A stretch of DNA of 64,000 nt from Phycisphaerae bacterium RAS1 (GCA_007859745.1 SMLU01000001.1:1798001-1862000); one strand, 5' to 3'. Positions 51,223 through 60,756 are shown, numbered from the stretch's first letter. Notes: generated from the sequence alone by a model not told the origin. Program-made: numbers and translations.

Positions 51223-53697
51223 TCAAGGCGTCGGCGTCAGGATGACGAACTGCTGCGCGCCGGACTGATTCGCCGCGATACAGACGATCTGGCCGGCGCG
51301 GTTGATCGCGGTGGCGTTAAGCAGGAAGACGCCCGCGCCGGCGTCGATTCGCTCGTTCAGGTTGACCTGTCCGTCCCCTTCGCTCCACGCGAACGCGACG
51401 AAGGCGCCATTGGTGCGAACCACGTTGCCGACCACCGTGCCGGACGGGCTGATGGCGCGGGCAAAACCCTGGTCGCCGTCGAGTGTGCCAAGGTCGAGCG
51501 GCGCCGCGCCGCTTGTCCAGATCACCGGATGAAACCGCTGCGAGAAGCCTGATCCGACCGTCGCCCCGCCGACGACGCGGTCGGCATCGACGTCCAACGC
51601 CTGCCCGAGTCCGCCCGCCGACAGCGGCGGGAGCGCGGTTCGCGTCTGGAAGTTTGGCCCGGACCAGGTGACGGCGTCGAGTCCGTTCGGAGATCGTCCG
51701 TCAGCGCCGGCGATGGACATTGCGTCGCGCGAAATGGCCAGCGCGAAGCCGTATCCGTCCGAATCCTGCGTGGGCAGCGCGGTTGTTACGCCGCCCGCCC
51801 AAACGAACGGGTGGGGCGTTCCGTTTGCGGCGAAGGTAGTGCCGATGACGACGCCGTTGTCGCTGATGTCGCTCGCGCGGCCCTTCTTGTCGCCCGGAAG
51901 GCGGTCGATCAGCATCAGGTCCGGGTCTGAGGCTTGCCGGCGGACGTCGCGCTTGGATGGCGCCGTGACAATCCGATCGCCCAGGAGCAGCACCCCGGGA
52001 TGCGACTCGTCCGGTTCCGAGGGGAATGCGACCTCGATGGCCACTTCGCAGTCATCATTGATCGACAGCGCGTGGACGGAGCTGGCGCCGTTCAGGGCGA
52101 CCTCAAGCGCTTCGCCTTCATCAGCGTCGATCGACGGCGGGAAAAGCGCGGACACGGACTTGCCCGGCGTGCCGCTGACCGGCGCATGCGGCCCCACCAT
52201 GCGGCCGTGATTATTGATGGCGTTGGGGAACTGCGGAAAACCGAACTGCGAGAGATCAATGAGCTCCTGCACTTCGACCTTCTGGACGAGGTACTCGCTG
52301 GCCACGCCCTCGTGATCGACGAAGCCGTTGGGCAGCCGGCCGCAACCCACCGTTGGACAACAGGGTGCACAGGCCTCCTTCGGCGCAAAGGACGCAGACG
52401 CCGGCGTTTGCCGCGTCTGCGCCGCCTCGCCGCCGAAGATCGAAAAGAACAAGTTATTGACGCGCGCATTCAGCGGCAGGTCGAACGCGTCAATCGCGAA
52501 CGACGTGCGCGACGCCAGGTTCAGCGCCTGCCCCGTCGGCGTCGCGCTCATTTTCTCGAACAGCCGCTCGATGAACGGGCTGATCTCTCCGCGGCGGCCG
52601 TAGGTGAACTCGCTGTCGCTGGCGGAGGTGTACATCGAAAGCCGAACGCACGGGGCACGATCCCGAAACGTCGGCAGAAACCCGAAGGCCGAAGGCGTAA
52701 GCCAGTTTCCACTGAAGCACGAATGCACAATCACGCTGGTTTCGCAGGCCTTAACGTCCGAAAGCTTGATCGCGATGTCGCGCCCCGTGAGAAACCTCTG
52801 CGGCTCGCTGGCGGTGTAGATGAACGGCGCGTTGTCCGAGCCGTGGCCGTCGTAATACAAAATGACCTGGCACAGCGGCCCGCCCTGCGCCATCGAACTC
52901 GCGATGAGCGCGTCCAGCGCCGCGTTGATCGCGGCGACGCTGGCGTCGCCGTCGGCGGCGCGCTTCACGTGCGTCACGGCGTAGCCGCGGGACTGGAGCA
53001 CGTCGTCCATCGCCGGCGGATTCGCCTGGAAGCCCTCATGTTCGTAGTTCATCTCGATGATGATCGCGGCGCGGCCGGAGCAGCACTCCGTTCCGGCCTC
53101 GCCGAGTGAGCGCGGGTCGCGTTTGTCGAGCCGAAGCAGGATTTTTTCGAGCGCCGCCGCATTGGCTCGGGGACGCGGGGCTGCTGGCGGGGATTCGAGG
53201 CCGAAAACGAACGTGGGATCGGACTTGTCGCGCGTCGGAGGGATCGCGACGCCATCGACAACCGGGTCGTAGTTGGCGCCGACCAGCTCGACCGCGCCCG
53301 TTTTTGCGTCGACGAAGGCATAGGCGACCGGGTGCAGCCAGCCGGCATCCGGGAACAGGTCGATCCAGAAAAACCACGTGGGCCTCTCGATAGTGCGCGC
53401 GATGCTGGCCGCGGCCGGATCTTCGAAACGCGGCGCGACCTCCGCATCCGCGTCGAGCATCGCCGCCGGCCCGAAGACGTTTACCATCGTCGCGTCAACC
53501 TCGAACGGATCCAGCGCCTCGGCCTTCAGCCGCGAAAACGCCGCCGCCCGGTCAAGCAGTTTCCCGCCGGAGGTATTGTCCGTGGTGTTGTCGTTGGAGT
53601 TTGTATTCGCGTCATCCCCGGCCGGCGACGGACACCCCGGAAGCGTCGCCGCGAGGAGGATCAGCGGCGCCATGGCCCACGCGCGGAAGCTCGCCAT
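51223..53697 (-). CDS. Caspase-like (C13/C14-type) lipoprotein with HAF-like repeats
   Basis: 824 residues; AAGGAG lies 7 nt upstream of ATG 53697. The signal MAPLILLAATLPGC is a lipobox. The middle has a caspase-like dyad: His in VILYYDGHGSDNAP and Cys in SVIVHSCFSGNWL, preceded by AAIIIEMNYEHEGFQ, which resembles legumain/gingipain-type clan CD peptidases. The C-terminal half has HAF-type repeats (INNHGRMVGPHA, ISDNGVVIGTTF, ISPSGTVVGNVV). Probably a surface-attached clan CD peptidase; substrate unknown. Confidence 0.75.
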   Translation of the reverse strand: MASFRAWAMAPLILLAATLPGCPSPAGDDANTNSNDNTTDNTSGGKLLDRAAAFSRLKAEALDPFEVDATMVNVFGPAAMLDADAEVAPRFEDPAAASIARTIERPTWFFWIDLFPDAGWLHPVAYAFVDAKTGAVELVGANYDPVVDGVAIPPTRDKSDPTFVFGLESPPAAPRPRANAAALEKILLRLDKRDPRSLGEAGTECCSGRAAIIIEMNYEHEGFQANPPAMDDVLQSRGYAVTHVKRAADGDASVAAINAALDALIASSMAQGGPLCQVILYYDGHGSDNAPFIYTASEPQRFLTGRDIAIKLSDVKACETSVIVHSCFSGNWLTPSAFGFLPTFRDRAPCVRLSMYTSASDSEFTYGRRGEISPFIERLFEKMSATPTGQALNLASRTSFAIDAFDLPLNARVNNLFFSIFGGEAAQTRQTPASASFAPKEACAPCCPTVGCGRLPNGFVDHEGVASEYLVQKVEVQELIDLSQFGFPQFPNAINNHGRMVGPHAPVSGTPGKSVSALFPPSIDADEGEALEVALNGASSVHALSINDDCEVAIEVAFPSEPDESHPGVLLLGDRIVTAPSKRDVRRQASDPDLMLIDRLPGDKKGRASDISDNGVVIGTTFAANGTPHPFVWAGGVTTALPTQDSDGYGFALAISRDAMSIAGADGRSPNGLDAVTWSGPNFQTRTALPPLSAGGLGQALDVDADRVVGGATVGSGFSQRFHPVIWTSGAAPLDLGTLDGDQGFARAISPSGTVVGNVVRTNGAFVAFAWSEGDGQVNLNERIDAGAGVFLLNATAINRAGQIVCIAANQSGAQQFVILTPTP

Positions 53698-54014
53698 CGG
53701 ATGCTCCTTGAAATGTCACTAAGGCGTACGGTGGAAAGCCGAACCCGGATTTGCATTTTAAGCGTTGCGTACCCCGATTTGCGATGGGTGAATCGCGTGA
53801 GTAGCCATCCCATTACCGCTTGGGGACCGGACTCTTCGCGTCGGACGACCCTGCTTTTCCGGCCTTCACGCGTGCGATGAGACCGGCCTGAGGCCGACAC
53901 CCGAGGGTCTTCGGATTAGCTCTAAGAAAAACTCTAATTCATCGTGTTCGACGCCGGAGGTCGCACGCGGCGGACAGGGAGCCAACACGCCAGCGTGATT
54001 CGTGCGCGCGCCGG
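53698..54014. other. Intergenic region, no gene seen
   Basis: Holds the ribosome-binding site of the 53697 gene and a GACCGGCC-TGA-GGCCGAC palindrome-like stretch near 53880. No coding frame with family similarity. Confidence 0.5.
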
Positions 54015-55880
54015 TCACGGTCCGCGATTGTCCGCCTCGCCGTCGGCGCCGCGCGCAGCGCTCAACTCGCGCCGGCGGGAGTCGACCAATGTTTGCGCCC
54101 AGCTCGGCGGCCGGGCGCGCTGCATCTGCTCATACGCGGCGACCGCGGCGCGATGGTCGCCGTCGGCACGCAGTCGCTCCGCGACTGCCCACTCGGCAAT
54201 CCAGCCAAGCTGGCAGGGCATCTGCGCGCGCAACACCTCAGGAGTTCGGCTCGGGTCCAGCAGAAACGCCGCAGCTTCCGAATATCCCGGCCGCCGGCTG
54301 AACCAGCGCTGCGCGAGCGTCGCCGCCACATCACTGCGACCCACGGCATATTCGTCAATGAACCGGGCGAAGGCATAGTCCAGCGCAAGCGAGAGCTGCG
54401 CCTCCGTCAACTCGCCGAACTCATTGACCGCCGCAGCATGCGCCTGGCGCGCTCTCTCGGCCTCTTCCGCCCCCTCGCGGGCCAGCACGCGATAAAACAC
54501 CGCGACCGTCCCCGCACTGCCAATGCCCACGAGCAGAGTCATCAACATGACCGCCGCCACCGCGTTGCGCCGGGCCATTTTCCGCAGCACGTACCACGCG
54601 CTGTCGCGCTTCGCCTCGATCGCCTCACCGGACAGGTAACGGCGAATGTCGGAGGCCAGCTCGCCCGCGTTCTGGTAGCGCCTTTCGCGCTCCTTCGCCA
54701 GGCACTTGAGCACAATCGTCTCGACTTCGTCGCCAATGTGCCGCAGCAGTGTGCTGGGCCGGGCAGGGGCGGCGCTGATGATCCTGTCCAACACGTCGCG
54801 CATGCTGCCGGTCACGTCGTACGGGAATCGCCCGGTCAGCATCTGGAACAGAATCACGCCCAGCGAGTACACATCGCTGCGCACGTCCATCGCGCTGGGC
54901 ATGCCCGAAGCCTGCTCCGGCGACGCCCACGGCAACGAGCCGACGAACTGCCCGGTTTCGGTCATGGCGGCCGCCGGCGCGACGTCGCCAACCGGCGCCT
55001 TCGCCAGCCCGAAGTCCAGCACCACCGGTTCTCCCTCCGGATCAACGCGGATATTGCTCGGCTTCAGGTCGCGATGGATGACGCCGCGCAGGTGGGCGGC
55101 GTTCACCGCGTCGCAGATCTTCGCGAACATCCGCAAGAATTCGTCCACCGCCCGCCGCGTGACACGGCTGCCGGCGTGCGACGCCGTCTTACCGGGCGCA
55201 GCCGCCGCGCCGGATGCCGAACCGCCTGAAGGCGACTCGGCCAATTCGCGCCGCCGCGACTCCACGTAGCGATCGAGCGTCTGCCCCGGAATGTAGTCCA
55301 TCACGAGGTAGAAGCACCCGCCGGCCGAGCCGCTGTCATGAATGGCGACGATGTTCGGATGCTTCAGGGCCGCGAGAATCTGCACTTCGCGCTCAAAGCG
55401 CGCCCGATCGGCCGCGCCCGCGAACCGTCCCTCCAGGATGACCTTGACGGCGACCTTGCGCTTCGTTGCGAGCTGCATCGCCAGATAGACGATCCCCTGC
55501 CCGCCGCGGTGAATCTCCCGAATCAGCTCATAGCCCGGAATGGCGTCGGGCGGAACTCCGGCCCCCGCCGCGTCACGGACCGCTCCCGGCGACGTGGTCG
55601 TCAGCTCGCCAACGGTCACGACAAAAGTCGAGTCCCCGCTCGCGTTCGCCCCCGCCGCGGGCGCCACGCGTTGGTCGGCGGCGGCAATGGCGCCGTGGAC
55701 GAGTGCGAGCTTGCGGAGTTCCTGCTCCAGCTCCGGCGCCAGCGTGGGGTGGGCGGCCAACGCGCCGGACAGGTCCAGCGTCTCGCCCCGGTCCAGCCGG
55801 GCCGCATACGCGGCGACCAACTCGCGGACCACTTCCGCGCGTTGCGGCGGCGATTGCGGTTCTTTCAGATCATCAGCCAC
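54015..55880 (-). CDS. Ser/Thr protein kinase, membrane-anchored
   Basis: 621 residues. A short N-terminal helical region (LDLSGALAAHPTLAPELEQEL) precedes a kinase domain with GGQGIVYLA, VAVKVILEG, HRDLKPSNIRV, DFGLAK and an SLPWASPEQASG activation segment. A TM helix (AVAAVMLMTLLVGIGSAGTVAVFY) and a helical extracytoplasmic tail of about 150 residues follow. Catalytic residues look intact. It follows the ECF sigma factor gene, the common planctomycete arrangement; the two are now separated by a MITE-like element. Confidence 0.85.
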   Translation of the reverse strand: MADDLKEPQSPPQRAEVVRELVAAYAARLDRGETLDLSGALAAHPTLAPELEQELRKLALVHGAIAAADQRVAPAAGANASGDSTFVVTVGELTTTSPGAVRDAAGAGVPPDAIPGYELIREIHRGGQGIVYLAMQLATKRKVAVKVILEGRFAGAADRARFEREVQILAALKHPNIVAIHDSGSAGGCFYLVMDYIPGQTLDRYVESRRRELAESPSGGSASGAAAAPGKTASHAGSRVTRRAVDEFLRMFAKICDAVNAAHLRGVIHRDLKPSNIRVDPEGEPVVLDFGLAKAPVGDVAPAAAMTETGQFVGSLPWASPEQASGMPSAMDVRSDVYSLGVILFQMLTGRFPYDVTGSMRDVLDRIISAAPARPSTLLRHIGDEVETIVLKCLAKERERRYQNAGELASDIRRYLSGEAIEAKRDSAWYVLRKMARRNAVAAVMLMTLLVGIGSAGTVAVFYRVLAREGAEEAERARQAHAAAVNEFGELTEAQLSLALDYAFARFIDEYAVGRSDVAATLAQRWFSRRPGYSEAAAFLLDPSRTPEVLRAQMPCQLGWIAEWAVAERLRADGDHRAAVAAYEQMQRARPPSWAQTLVDSRRRELSAARGADGEADNRGP

Positions 55881-55966
55881 GACTTTCTCGCTGGCGTCGC
55901 ACCTGTCTGCAGGTGACGGTTTCGACGCGTCGTCACGCTGCCGATGAGCTGAATCAGCGCCGTCCG

Positions 55967-56094
55967 CTAGCAGGCTGCTAAGAAAGGCGGGCCGTAGCGT
56001 CGGCCCTCAGTGGCCGACGCCGAAATTCCGCGGCTTCTTGCACTCGCCGTCGGCCGCAGAGAGCCGACGCTACAGTTCTTTAGCGACCTGCTAG
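55967..56094 (+). mobile_element. MITE-like element between sigma factor and kinase
   Basis: Terminal inverted repeats of 19 nt (55967-55985 and 56076-56094, about 15 matches) start and end with CTAG. Inside are two opposed REP-like units (TAGCGTCGGCC...GGCCGACGC and CGTCGGCCGC...GCCGACGCTA). The right CTAG supplies the TAG stop of the sigma factor gene. No coding capacity. Confidence 0.6.
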
Positions 56095-56747
56095 TCGCGA
56101 GTGTCGGCCTTGTGCGAACCGGCCTCGCCGCCGCGAAGCCGCTCGATCGCCTCGCGCAGCCGTTGGAGTCCGCGGTGACACAGCATCCGGGCGGCGCCGC
56201 TCGTTTTTCCGACGCGCTCGGCGATTTCCTCGATGCCCAGCCCCTCGACGTAGCGCAGCGTCAGGCATTCTCGGTAATCCGTTTCCAGGCTCGCCAGCGC
56301 CGACTGCACCAGGCTGACGTCCTCGCGGCGAGCGACCGACCGGCTCGGCGTGCGCGAGTGCACCGACAGCATCTCCAGCAGGTTGATCGTGGCCTGGTCG
56401 TCGCCCTTGGGAGAAACGTCGATCGCGCGCCGCTTGCCGCCGCGCTTCCGGGCCCGCAGCCCCTTGATCATGTCGAGCATGCGATGCTCCGCGACGCGGA
56501 TCACCCACGACACGAACGCGTCGAATTCGCTTCCTTCAAACGTCCCGATTTCGCGGCAGACGACGATGTACGCTTCCTGCAGCACGTCGTCGGCGCTCAG
56601 CAATCCGCTCAGGTCGGCGGGGAGCCTCCCCGAAATCGCCGCCGATGCTCGGTCATGAAGGGATAGCAGCAATTGTTGCAGCGCCGCCCGATCGCCGCTC
56701 CGGGCGCGACTCAGCCACTCAGATGGGTTCGCACCGGCTGCCATCAT
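56091..56747 (-). CDS. ECF-type RNA polymerase sigma factor
   Basis: 218 residues. Region 2: LSADDVLQEAYIVVCREIGTFEGSEFDAFVSWVIRVAEHRMLDMIKG. Region 4: LASLETDYRECLTLRYVEGLGIEEIAERVGKTSGAARMLCHRGLQRLREAI. Longer than a minimal ECF, as in planctomycete ECF sigma factors that pair with protein kinases. The next gene downstream is such a kinase, so the pair probably forms a phosphorylation-gated regulatory unit. The stop codon is formed at the edge of the MITE, so the last residues may be altered. Confidence 0.9.
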   Translation of the reverse strand: MMAAGANPSEWLSRARSGDRAALQQLLLSLHDRASAAISGRLPADLSGLLSADDVLQEAYIVVCREIGTFEGSEFDAFVSWVIRVAEHRMLDMIKGLRARKRGGKRRAIDVSPKGDDQATINLLEMLSVHSRTPSRSVARREDVSLVQSALASLETDYRECLTLRYVEGLGIEEIAERVGKTSGAARMLCHRGLQRLREAIERLRGGEAGSHKADTRD

Positions 56748-56902
56748 TGAACCGACCGGCCCGGCGAAACGTGCGCTCTGGCGACATCAACCGCGACTTC
56801 GCCCGGTATCGTACCCGAACTGCAGCCGCCACGGAGCCGCGATAACTCACCAAGGCGACTCGGGATAGCGCAGTCGCCGCCGAGCTTGCGGGAAGCGGGG
56901 CC

Positions 56903-57214
56903 TCAAGACTCCGGCGAACGGTTCCTCGCCGTCCGGGGTGAACGACCGCCGGGCGGGCTCGACCCGCGGCGTTTTTTCCACTCGCACGCGATATTCTTGC
57001 CCACCAGTTCGCCCAGTTGCCGGCACCAAACAGCCGACATGGTGCGGCAGATTCCGGCCGTTTCGGCCGGCGGAAAGCCGGCATGCGGGCAACCAAAATC
57101 ACAAATCTCCGGCACAACCGGCAGCGGCCGGGCGGTATGGCGGCGCTTGGCCATGATCTCATCATACTCGGGGCGACGAGTTGGTTTTGCCGACACGGCA
57201 GGCTCAGCGGGCAT
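56903..57214 (-). CDS. Small Cys-rich protein of unknown function
   Basis: 103 residues from ATG 57214 (MPAEPAVSAKPTRRP). The core reads CDFGCPHAGFPPAETAGICRTMSAVWC, LGELVGKNIACEWKKRR: five Cys plus a His, suggesting metal binding. Similar small proteins of this pattern are common in planctomycetes, but no function is known. ATG 57154 is an alternative start. The C-terminal tail is low complexity. Confidence 0.5.
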   Translation of the reverse strand: MPAEPAVSAKPTRRPEYDEIMAKRRHTARPLPVVPEICDFGCPHAGFPPAETAGICRTMSAVWCRQLGELVGKNIACEWKKRRGSSPPGGRSPRTARNRSPES

Positions 57215-57247
57215 GATGTTTGACGGGCGCGGCGTGCACACCTGTCC

Positions 57248-57340
57248 GAACCCGCCGCGCCAAGCGGCGGGTCGACGTCCCCGGCCCGTGTCACGCCGAG
57301 TGCAGACGAGCGTCAACCCGCCGCTTGGCGCGGCGGGTTC
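57248..57340 (+). repeat. Inverted REP pair (BIME-like)
   Basis: A perfect 25-bp inverted repeat (57248-57272 and 57316-57340) whose arms are themselves hairpins around CCGCCGC-GCCAA-GCGGCGG, with about 43 bp between. A second copy is at 63858-63950. Lies in the 57215-57388 gap, which has no other feature. Confidence 0.75.
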
Positions 57341-57388
57341 GGAAAAACGGTCCGCCTCGCCACTCCATCCCGTCGGCGCCACGGTCGT

Positions 57389-58129
57389 CTACTTCATCAA
57401 CCGCCCAAGCTGGTTCACCGTCGCGCGGAGGTCTTTCGGCCGCAGGGCCTCGAACGTCATTCGCTGTCCGCTGCGCGGATGCTCAACCGTGAGCCGGGCG
57501 GCGTGCAGCGTCAGCCGCGCGATCAGCGGGCGCTCTTCGTGGCGGGCGCTGGGGTGGTAGCCGGACTTGTAATCTGACAGGAGCAGCGCCTTGGCCCCGC
57601 CGTAGAGCGGGTCGACCGAGAGGGGGTGGCCGGCGGCCGCCATGTGGACGCGAATCTGGTGCGTGCGGCCGGTGACCGGGCGACATTCGAGCAGCGTGTG
57701 GCCGGCGACACGTTCGAGAATGCGATAGTGAGTGCGGGCGGGCTTGCCGTGCCGCGAGCGATCGACGCGGGCCTTGTTGTTCTCATACGAAAGGGGCAGA
57801 TCGACGTCGCCGTCGCTGGTGACATAGCCGGTGACCAGCGCTTCGTAGAACTTCTCGACCGTGCGCTCCTCGAATTGCCGCACCAGGCTTCGCTGCGCGT
57901 CGAGCGTGCGGGCGAGGATCATCACGCCGCTGCACTCGCGGTCGAGCCGGTGAATGCCGCGGAGCGCCTCGTCGGGCGTGAAGGGCGGCATCTTCCGCAG
58001 CACGTCGATCAGCGCGGCTTCATCGTCGCGGCTGCGGGTCGAAAGCAGCCCGGACGGCTTGTCGATGACGAGAATGTCGTCGTCGAGGTACAGAACGGTC
58101 GGAAGCGGCATGCGCAAGACCGCGCTCAT
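57389..58129 (-). CDS. RluA-family 23S rRNA/tRNA pseudouridine synthase
   Basis: 246 residues; ATG 58129 overlaps the upstream stop (ATGA), and the extension beyond it is antisense noise. The catalytic Asp motif is GIHRLDRECSGVMILAR; other family segments are ILVIDKPSGLLSTRS, RPVTGRTHQIRVHMAAAGHPL and DPLYGG. No S4 domain is present, so it is a short RluA-type enzyme. Downstream of and coupled to the diadenylate cyclase gene. Confidence 0.9.
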   Translation of the reverse strand: MSAVLRMPLPTVLYLDDDILVIDKPSGLLSTRSRDDEAALIDVLRKMPPFTPDEALRGIHRLDRECSGVMILARTLDAQRSLVRQFEERTVEKFYEALVTGYVTSDGDVDLPLSYENNKARVDRSRHGKPARTHYRILERVAGHTLLECRPVTGRTHQIRVHMAAAGHPLSVDPLYGGAKALLLSDYKSGYHPSARHEERPLIARLTLHAARLTVEHPRSGQRMTFEALRPKDLRATVNQLGRLMK

Positions 58130-59952
58130 GGCGGAGCCGCCTGCAGCGCCACCAGCCGGAGTTGCACCACCCGCGGGGGCCCGACCAGCGCGACGCCCGG
58201 CGGGAGGATGATCTCGATCTCGACCGTGCGGAAATCGGTCGAGGGCGGTTCCAGCTCGCGCGTAATGGGGACCAGCGCCCGCACGTCCTGCGGCCGCAGC
58301 GACTCCACCAGCGGGCGCTCGCCTTCCACGTCGAACTCGAGCAGCCACTCGTTCGGGTCGCGGCGCTCCACGCCGTAACGCTCCAGCATGCGCGGGCTGA
58401 AATCGTAGCGCACGGTGATGCCCGACAGGCGGCGCGTGACGGACTGCCCGACGACGCGCAGGCTGGCCGACACCTCGGCCGGCTCGACCGCCAGCAACTC
58501 GACGCCATTGATGCGCGGCGACAGCGCCAGGCGTTCGAATGTCTGTGTTTTCCCGGGTTCAGCGGCGGCGAGACGATCTTGGAGCGGAAGCTCGATGGCG
58601 CGATCGGTCTCGGCCAGGCGGTCGAGATCGCGGCGGCGGAGCGAGACCCTGACCTCCGCGGGTGACACGTTGACGTCGGCGACGCGCGCCCGGCCGCTGC
58701 CGACGCGGACGGGCATCATGACGGCCGCCTTCTCATCGACGACGAAGGTGACCGTGTCGGGCAGCACTTTCTCGATCGACACGCCGCGGGCGCGAACGGC
58801 CGCGGAGCGCTCCAGCAGCTCAGCCGCCGGCACGCTGTATCGACCGGGCTTGGAGCGCGTGTCGTCCAGCACCCACTCGGCCGGCAGCGGCGTTCGCTGG
58901 GCGGCGGCGCGCAGCGCCTCCACCGCGCGGGTCGAGCCGCGCAGCGTGACGCTGACGGTGGCCTGGCTCGGCAGCTCGACGTCGACCACGAGACCGGGCT
59001 GCGGCGCCGTGATGCTGAGCGTCATCGGCACGCCGCCGGCGCTGATCTGGCTGGCCTGGTCGGCGAGATACCAGATGATGCCGGTGAGGCCGGCCACGAT
59101 CGCGGCCCGGCGAACCTGGTGCAATCGCGTTCGCAGCGTCCGCGGCACGCGGACCTGCACGTCGGCATGCAGCCGCGTGCTCAGATCATCCGGCAGCCGC
59201 TCGAGCGGGATGTTCGAATGCAGCTCCCCGTTGTCGGCCAGCGAGATGCCGCCGGTCTCCTCCGAAACAACCAGCACGAGCGCGTCCGTTTCGTAGCTCA
59301 TGCCCAGCGCCGCGAGGTGGCGGCTGCCCAGGGCGGCGTCGATCTCATCGCTTTCGAGCGTGGGAAACTGGCAACTCGCGGCCACGACGCGGTTGCCGCT
59401 GACGATGACGCCCAGGTCGTGCAGCGGGGAGTTCGGAAAAAAAACGGCGTTGAGCAGGGCCGGCGACAGCTCGGCGTTCAGAATGGTCCCATTCTCCGCC
59501 CAGCCGCGAAGGTCCACGTCGCGCTGAATGGCGATCAGCGCGCCGCACTTGTTTCTCGTCAGGTGGCCGGCCGCTTTGACCAGCGAGTTGATCTGCCGCG
59601 ACTGCGGCGAGCGGCGGCGCGAGAAGCTCACGTCTCCCGCACGGATGACGGCCCGCCGCAGCTCCGGCTGGAATGCGACCAGCGCGATGAACGCCAGCCC
59701 GAAGATCAGGTAGTTGTAGAGCAGTTCGAGCCGGGTCCAGCCCATCTGGGCGGAGAGCACGCGCACCACGAGCGTGATGGCGATCAGCACCATCAGCAGG
59801 CCGCGCAGCGGGCGCGTGCCGCGCGTGCCGCGCAGAACGCTCATGCACCAGTTCACCGACAGGCCGATCAGCAGCAGCTCCACGCCGACCGCGCGCGGGT
59901 CGTACGCGTCGCTGCGAAGCCGGTCGATGAACTGAAGCAGCGTGTCGAGCAT
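58126..59952 (-). CDS. Diadenylate cyclase CdaA fused to YbbR/CdaR repeats, atypical active site
   Basis: 608 residues. Three membrane segments (about 25-95) are followed by a DAC domain (about 105-250): NKCGALIAIQRDVDL, GTILNAELSPALLNAVFFPNSPLHD, SRHLAALGMSYETDALVLVVSEETGGISL. The canonical DGA becomes D-L-G (residues 179-181) and RHR becomes R-H-L (211-213). After a TM helix (about 282-300), several YbbR-like repeats fill the rest. In most bacteria cdaA and cdaR/ybbR are adjacent separate genes; here they are one. c-di-AMP synthesis with built-in regulation is the likely role, though the altered motifs cast doubt on activity. Confidence 0.85.
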   Translation of the reverse strand: MLDTLLQFIDRLRSDAYDPRAVGVELLLIGLSVNWCMSVLRGTRGTRPLRGLLMVLIAITLVVRVLSAQMGWTRLELLYNYLIFGLAFIALVAFQPELRRAVIRAGDVSFSRRRSPQSRQINSLVKAAGHLTRNKCGALIAIQRDVDLRGWAENGTILNAELSPALLNAVFFPNSPLHDLGVIVSGNRVVAASCQFPTLESDEIDAALGSRHLAALGMSYETDALVLVVSEETGGISLADNGELHSNIPLERLPDDLSTRLHADVQVRVPRTLRTRLHQVRRAAIVAGLTGIIWYLADQASQISAGGVPMTLSITAPQPGLVVDVELPSQATVSVTLRGSTRAVEALRAAAQRTPLPAEWVLDDTRSKPGRYSVPAAELLERSAAVRARGVSIEKVLPDTVTFVVDEKAAVMMPVRVGSGRARVADVNVSPAEVRVSLRRRDLDRLAETDRAIELPLQDRLAAAEPGKTQTFERLALSPRINGVELLAVEPAEVSASLRVVGQSVTRRLSGITVRYDFSPRMLERYGVERRDPNEWLLEFDVEGERPLVESLRPQDVRALVPITRELEPPSTDFRTVEIEIILPPGVALVGPPRVVQLRLVALQAAPP

Positions 59953-60021
59953 CGGCGGACAGTATAGAATCGCTGCGCCGGCGGCTCCATCGGCCGCACG
60001 CAGGAAGTCGGGCAGCCGGAA

Positions 60022-60756
60022 ATGACCGACGCGCAGCGCAGCCTCCTTCAGCGAAATGTCGCCGCCGTCCGCGAGCGCCTCGCGGCCGCGAGCCGTCGCA
60101 GCGGGCGGGCGGCGGACGCGGTGACGCTGGTCGCCGTCACGAAGTACGTCGAGCCGCCGATGATTCGGGCGCTGCTGGATTGCGGGCTGACGCAACTGGG
60201 CGAGAGCCGCGTGCAGCAGCTTGTGAGCCGCGCATCCCAGATCGGCCGCGGGGCCTGCTGGCACATGATCGGGCACCTGCAGCGAAACAAGGTGAAGCCG
60301 CTGCTGGCGGCTTCGCACGTGATTCACTCGCTGGATTCGACGCGGCTGGCCGACGAGATCCAGCGGCACGCGGCCGACATGGGGCTGCGGGCGGACGTAT
60401 TCGTCGAAGTGAACATCGCGGGCGAGCTGAGCAAGGAAGGCGTGGCCCCGGCCGGGGCGGCGGCGCTGTGCGAACACGTGGCGCGCGCCGACGCGCTCCG
60501 GCTGCGCGGACTCATGACCCTGGCGCCCATCTCGGACGATCCGCAGTCGGCCCGGCCGCACTTTGCGGCGTTGCGGGAGCTGCTCGACGAGCTTCGCCGC
60601 AGCGGAGCGGCGCCGCCGAGCTGCGGTGACCTCTCCATGGGCATGAGCCAGGATTACGGCGTCGCGGTGGAGGAGGGGGCGACGCTGGTGCGCGTGGGGT
60701 CGGCCTTGTTTGAAGGGTTGGGGTCGCCGGAAACCGAGCCGGCGCGATCCGCATGA
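60022..60756 (+). CDS. yggS: YggS/PROSC-family PLP homeostasis protein
   Basis: 244 residues from ATG 60022. The PLP-binding Lys is in VTLVAVTKYVEPP. Other conserved segments are LGESRVQQLVSRASQI, WHMIGHLQRNKVKPLL, VFVEVNIAGELSKEGV, LRGLMTLAPI and LSMGMSQDYGVAVEEGATLVRVGSALFEG. The length is typical. Divergent from the CdaA gene across about 70 nt that should hold both promoters. Its stop overlaps the next start by 4 nt. Confidence 0.9.
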   Translation: MTDAQRSLLQRNVAAVRERLAAASRRSGRAADAVTLVAVTKYVEPPMIRALLDCGLTQLGESRVQQLVSRASQIGRGACWHMIGHLQRNKVKPLLAASHVIHSLDSTRLADEIQRHAADMGLRADVFVEVNIAGELSKEGVAPAGAAALCEHVARADALRLRGLMTLAPISDDPQSARPHFAALRELLDELRRSGAAPPSCGDLSMGMSQDYGVAVEEGATLVRVGSALFEGLGSPETEPARSA

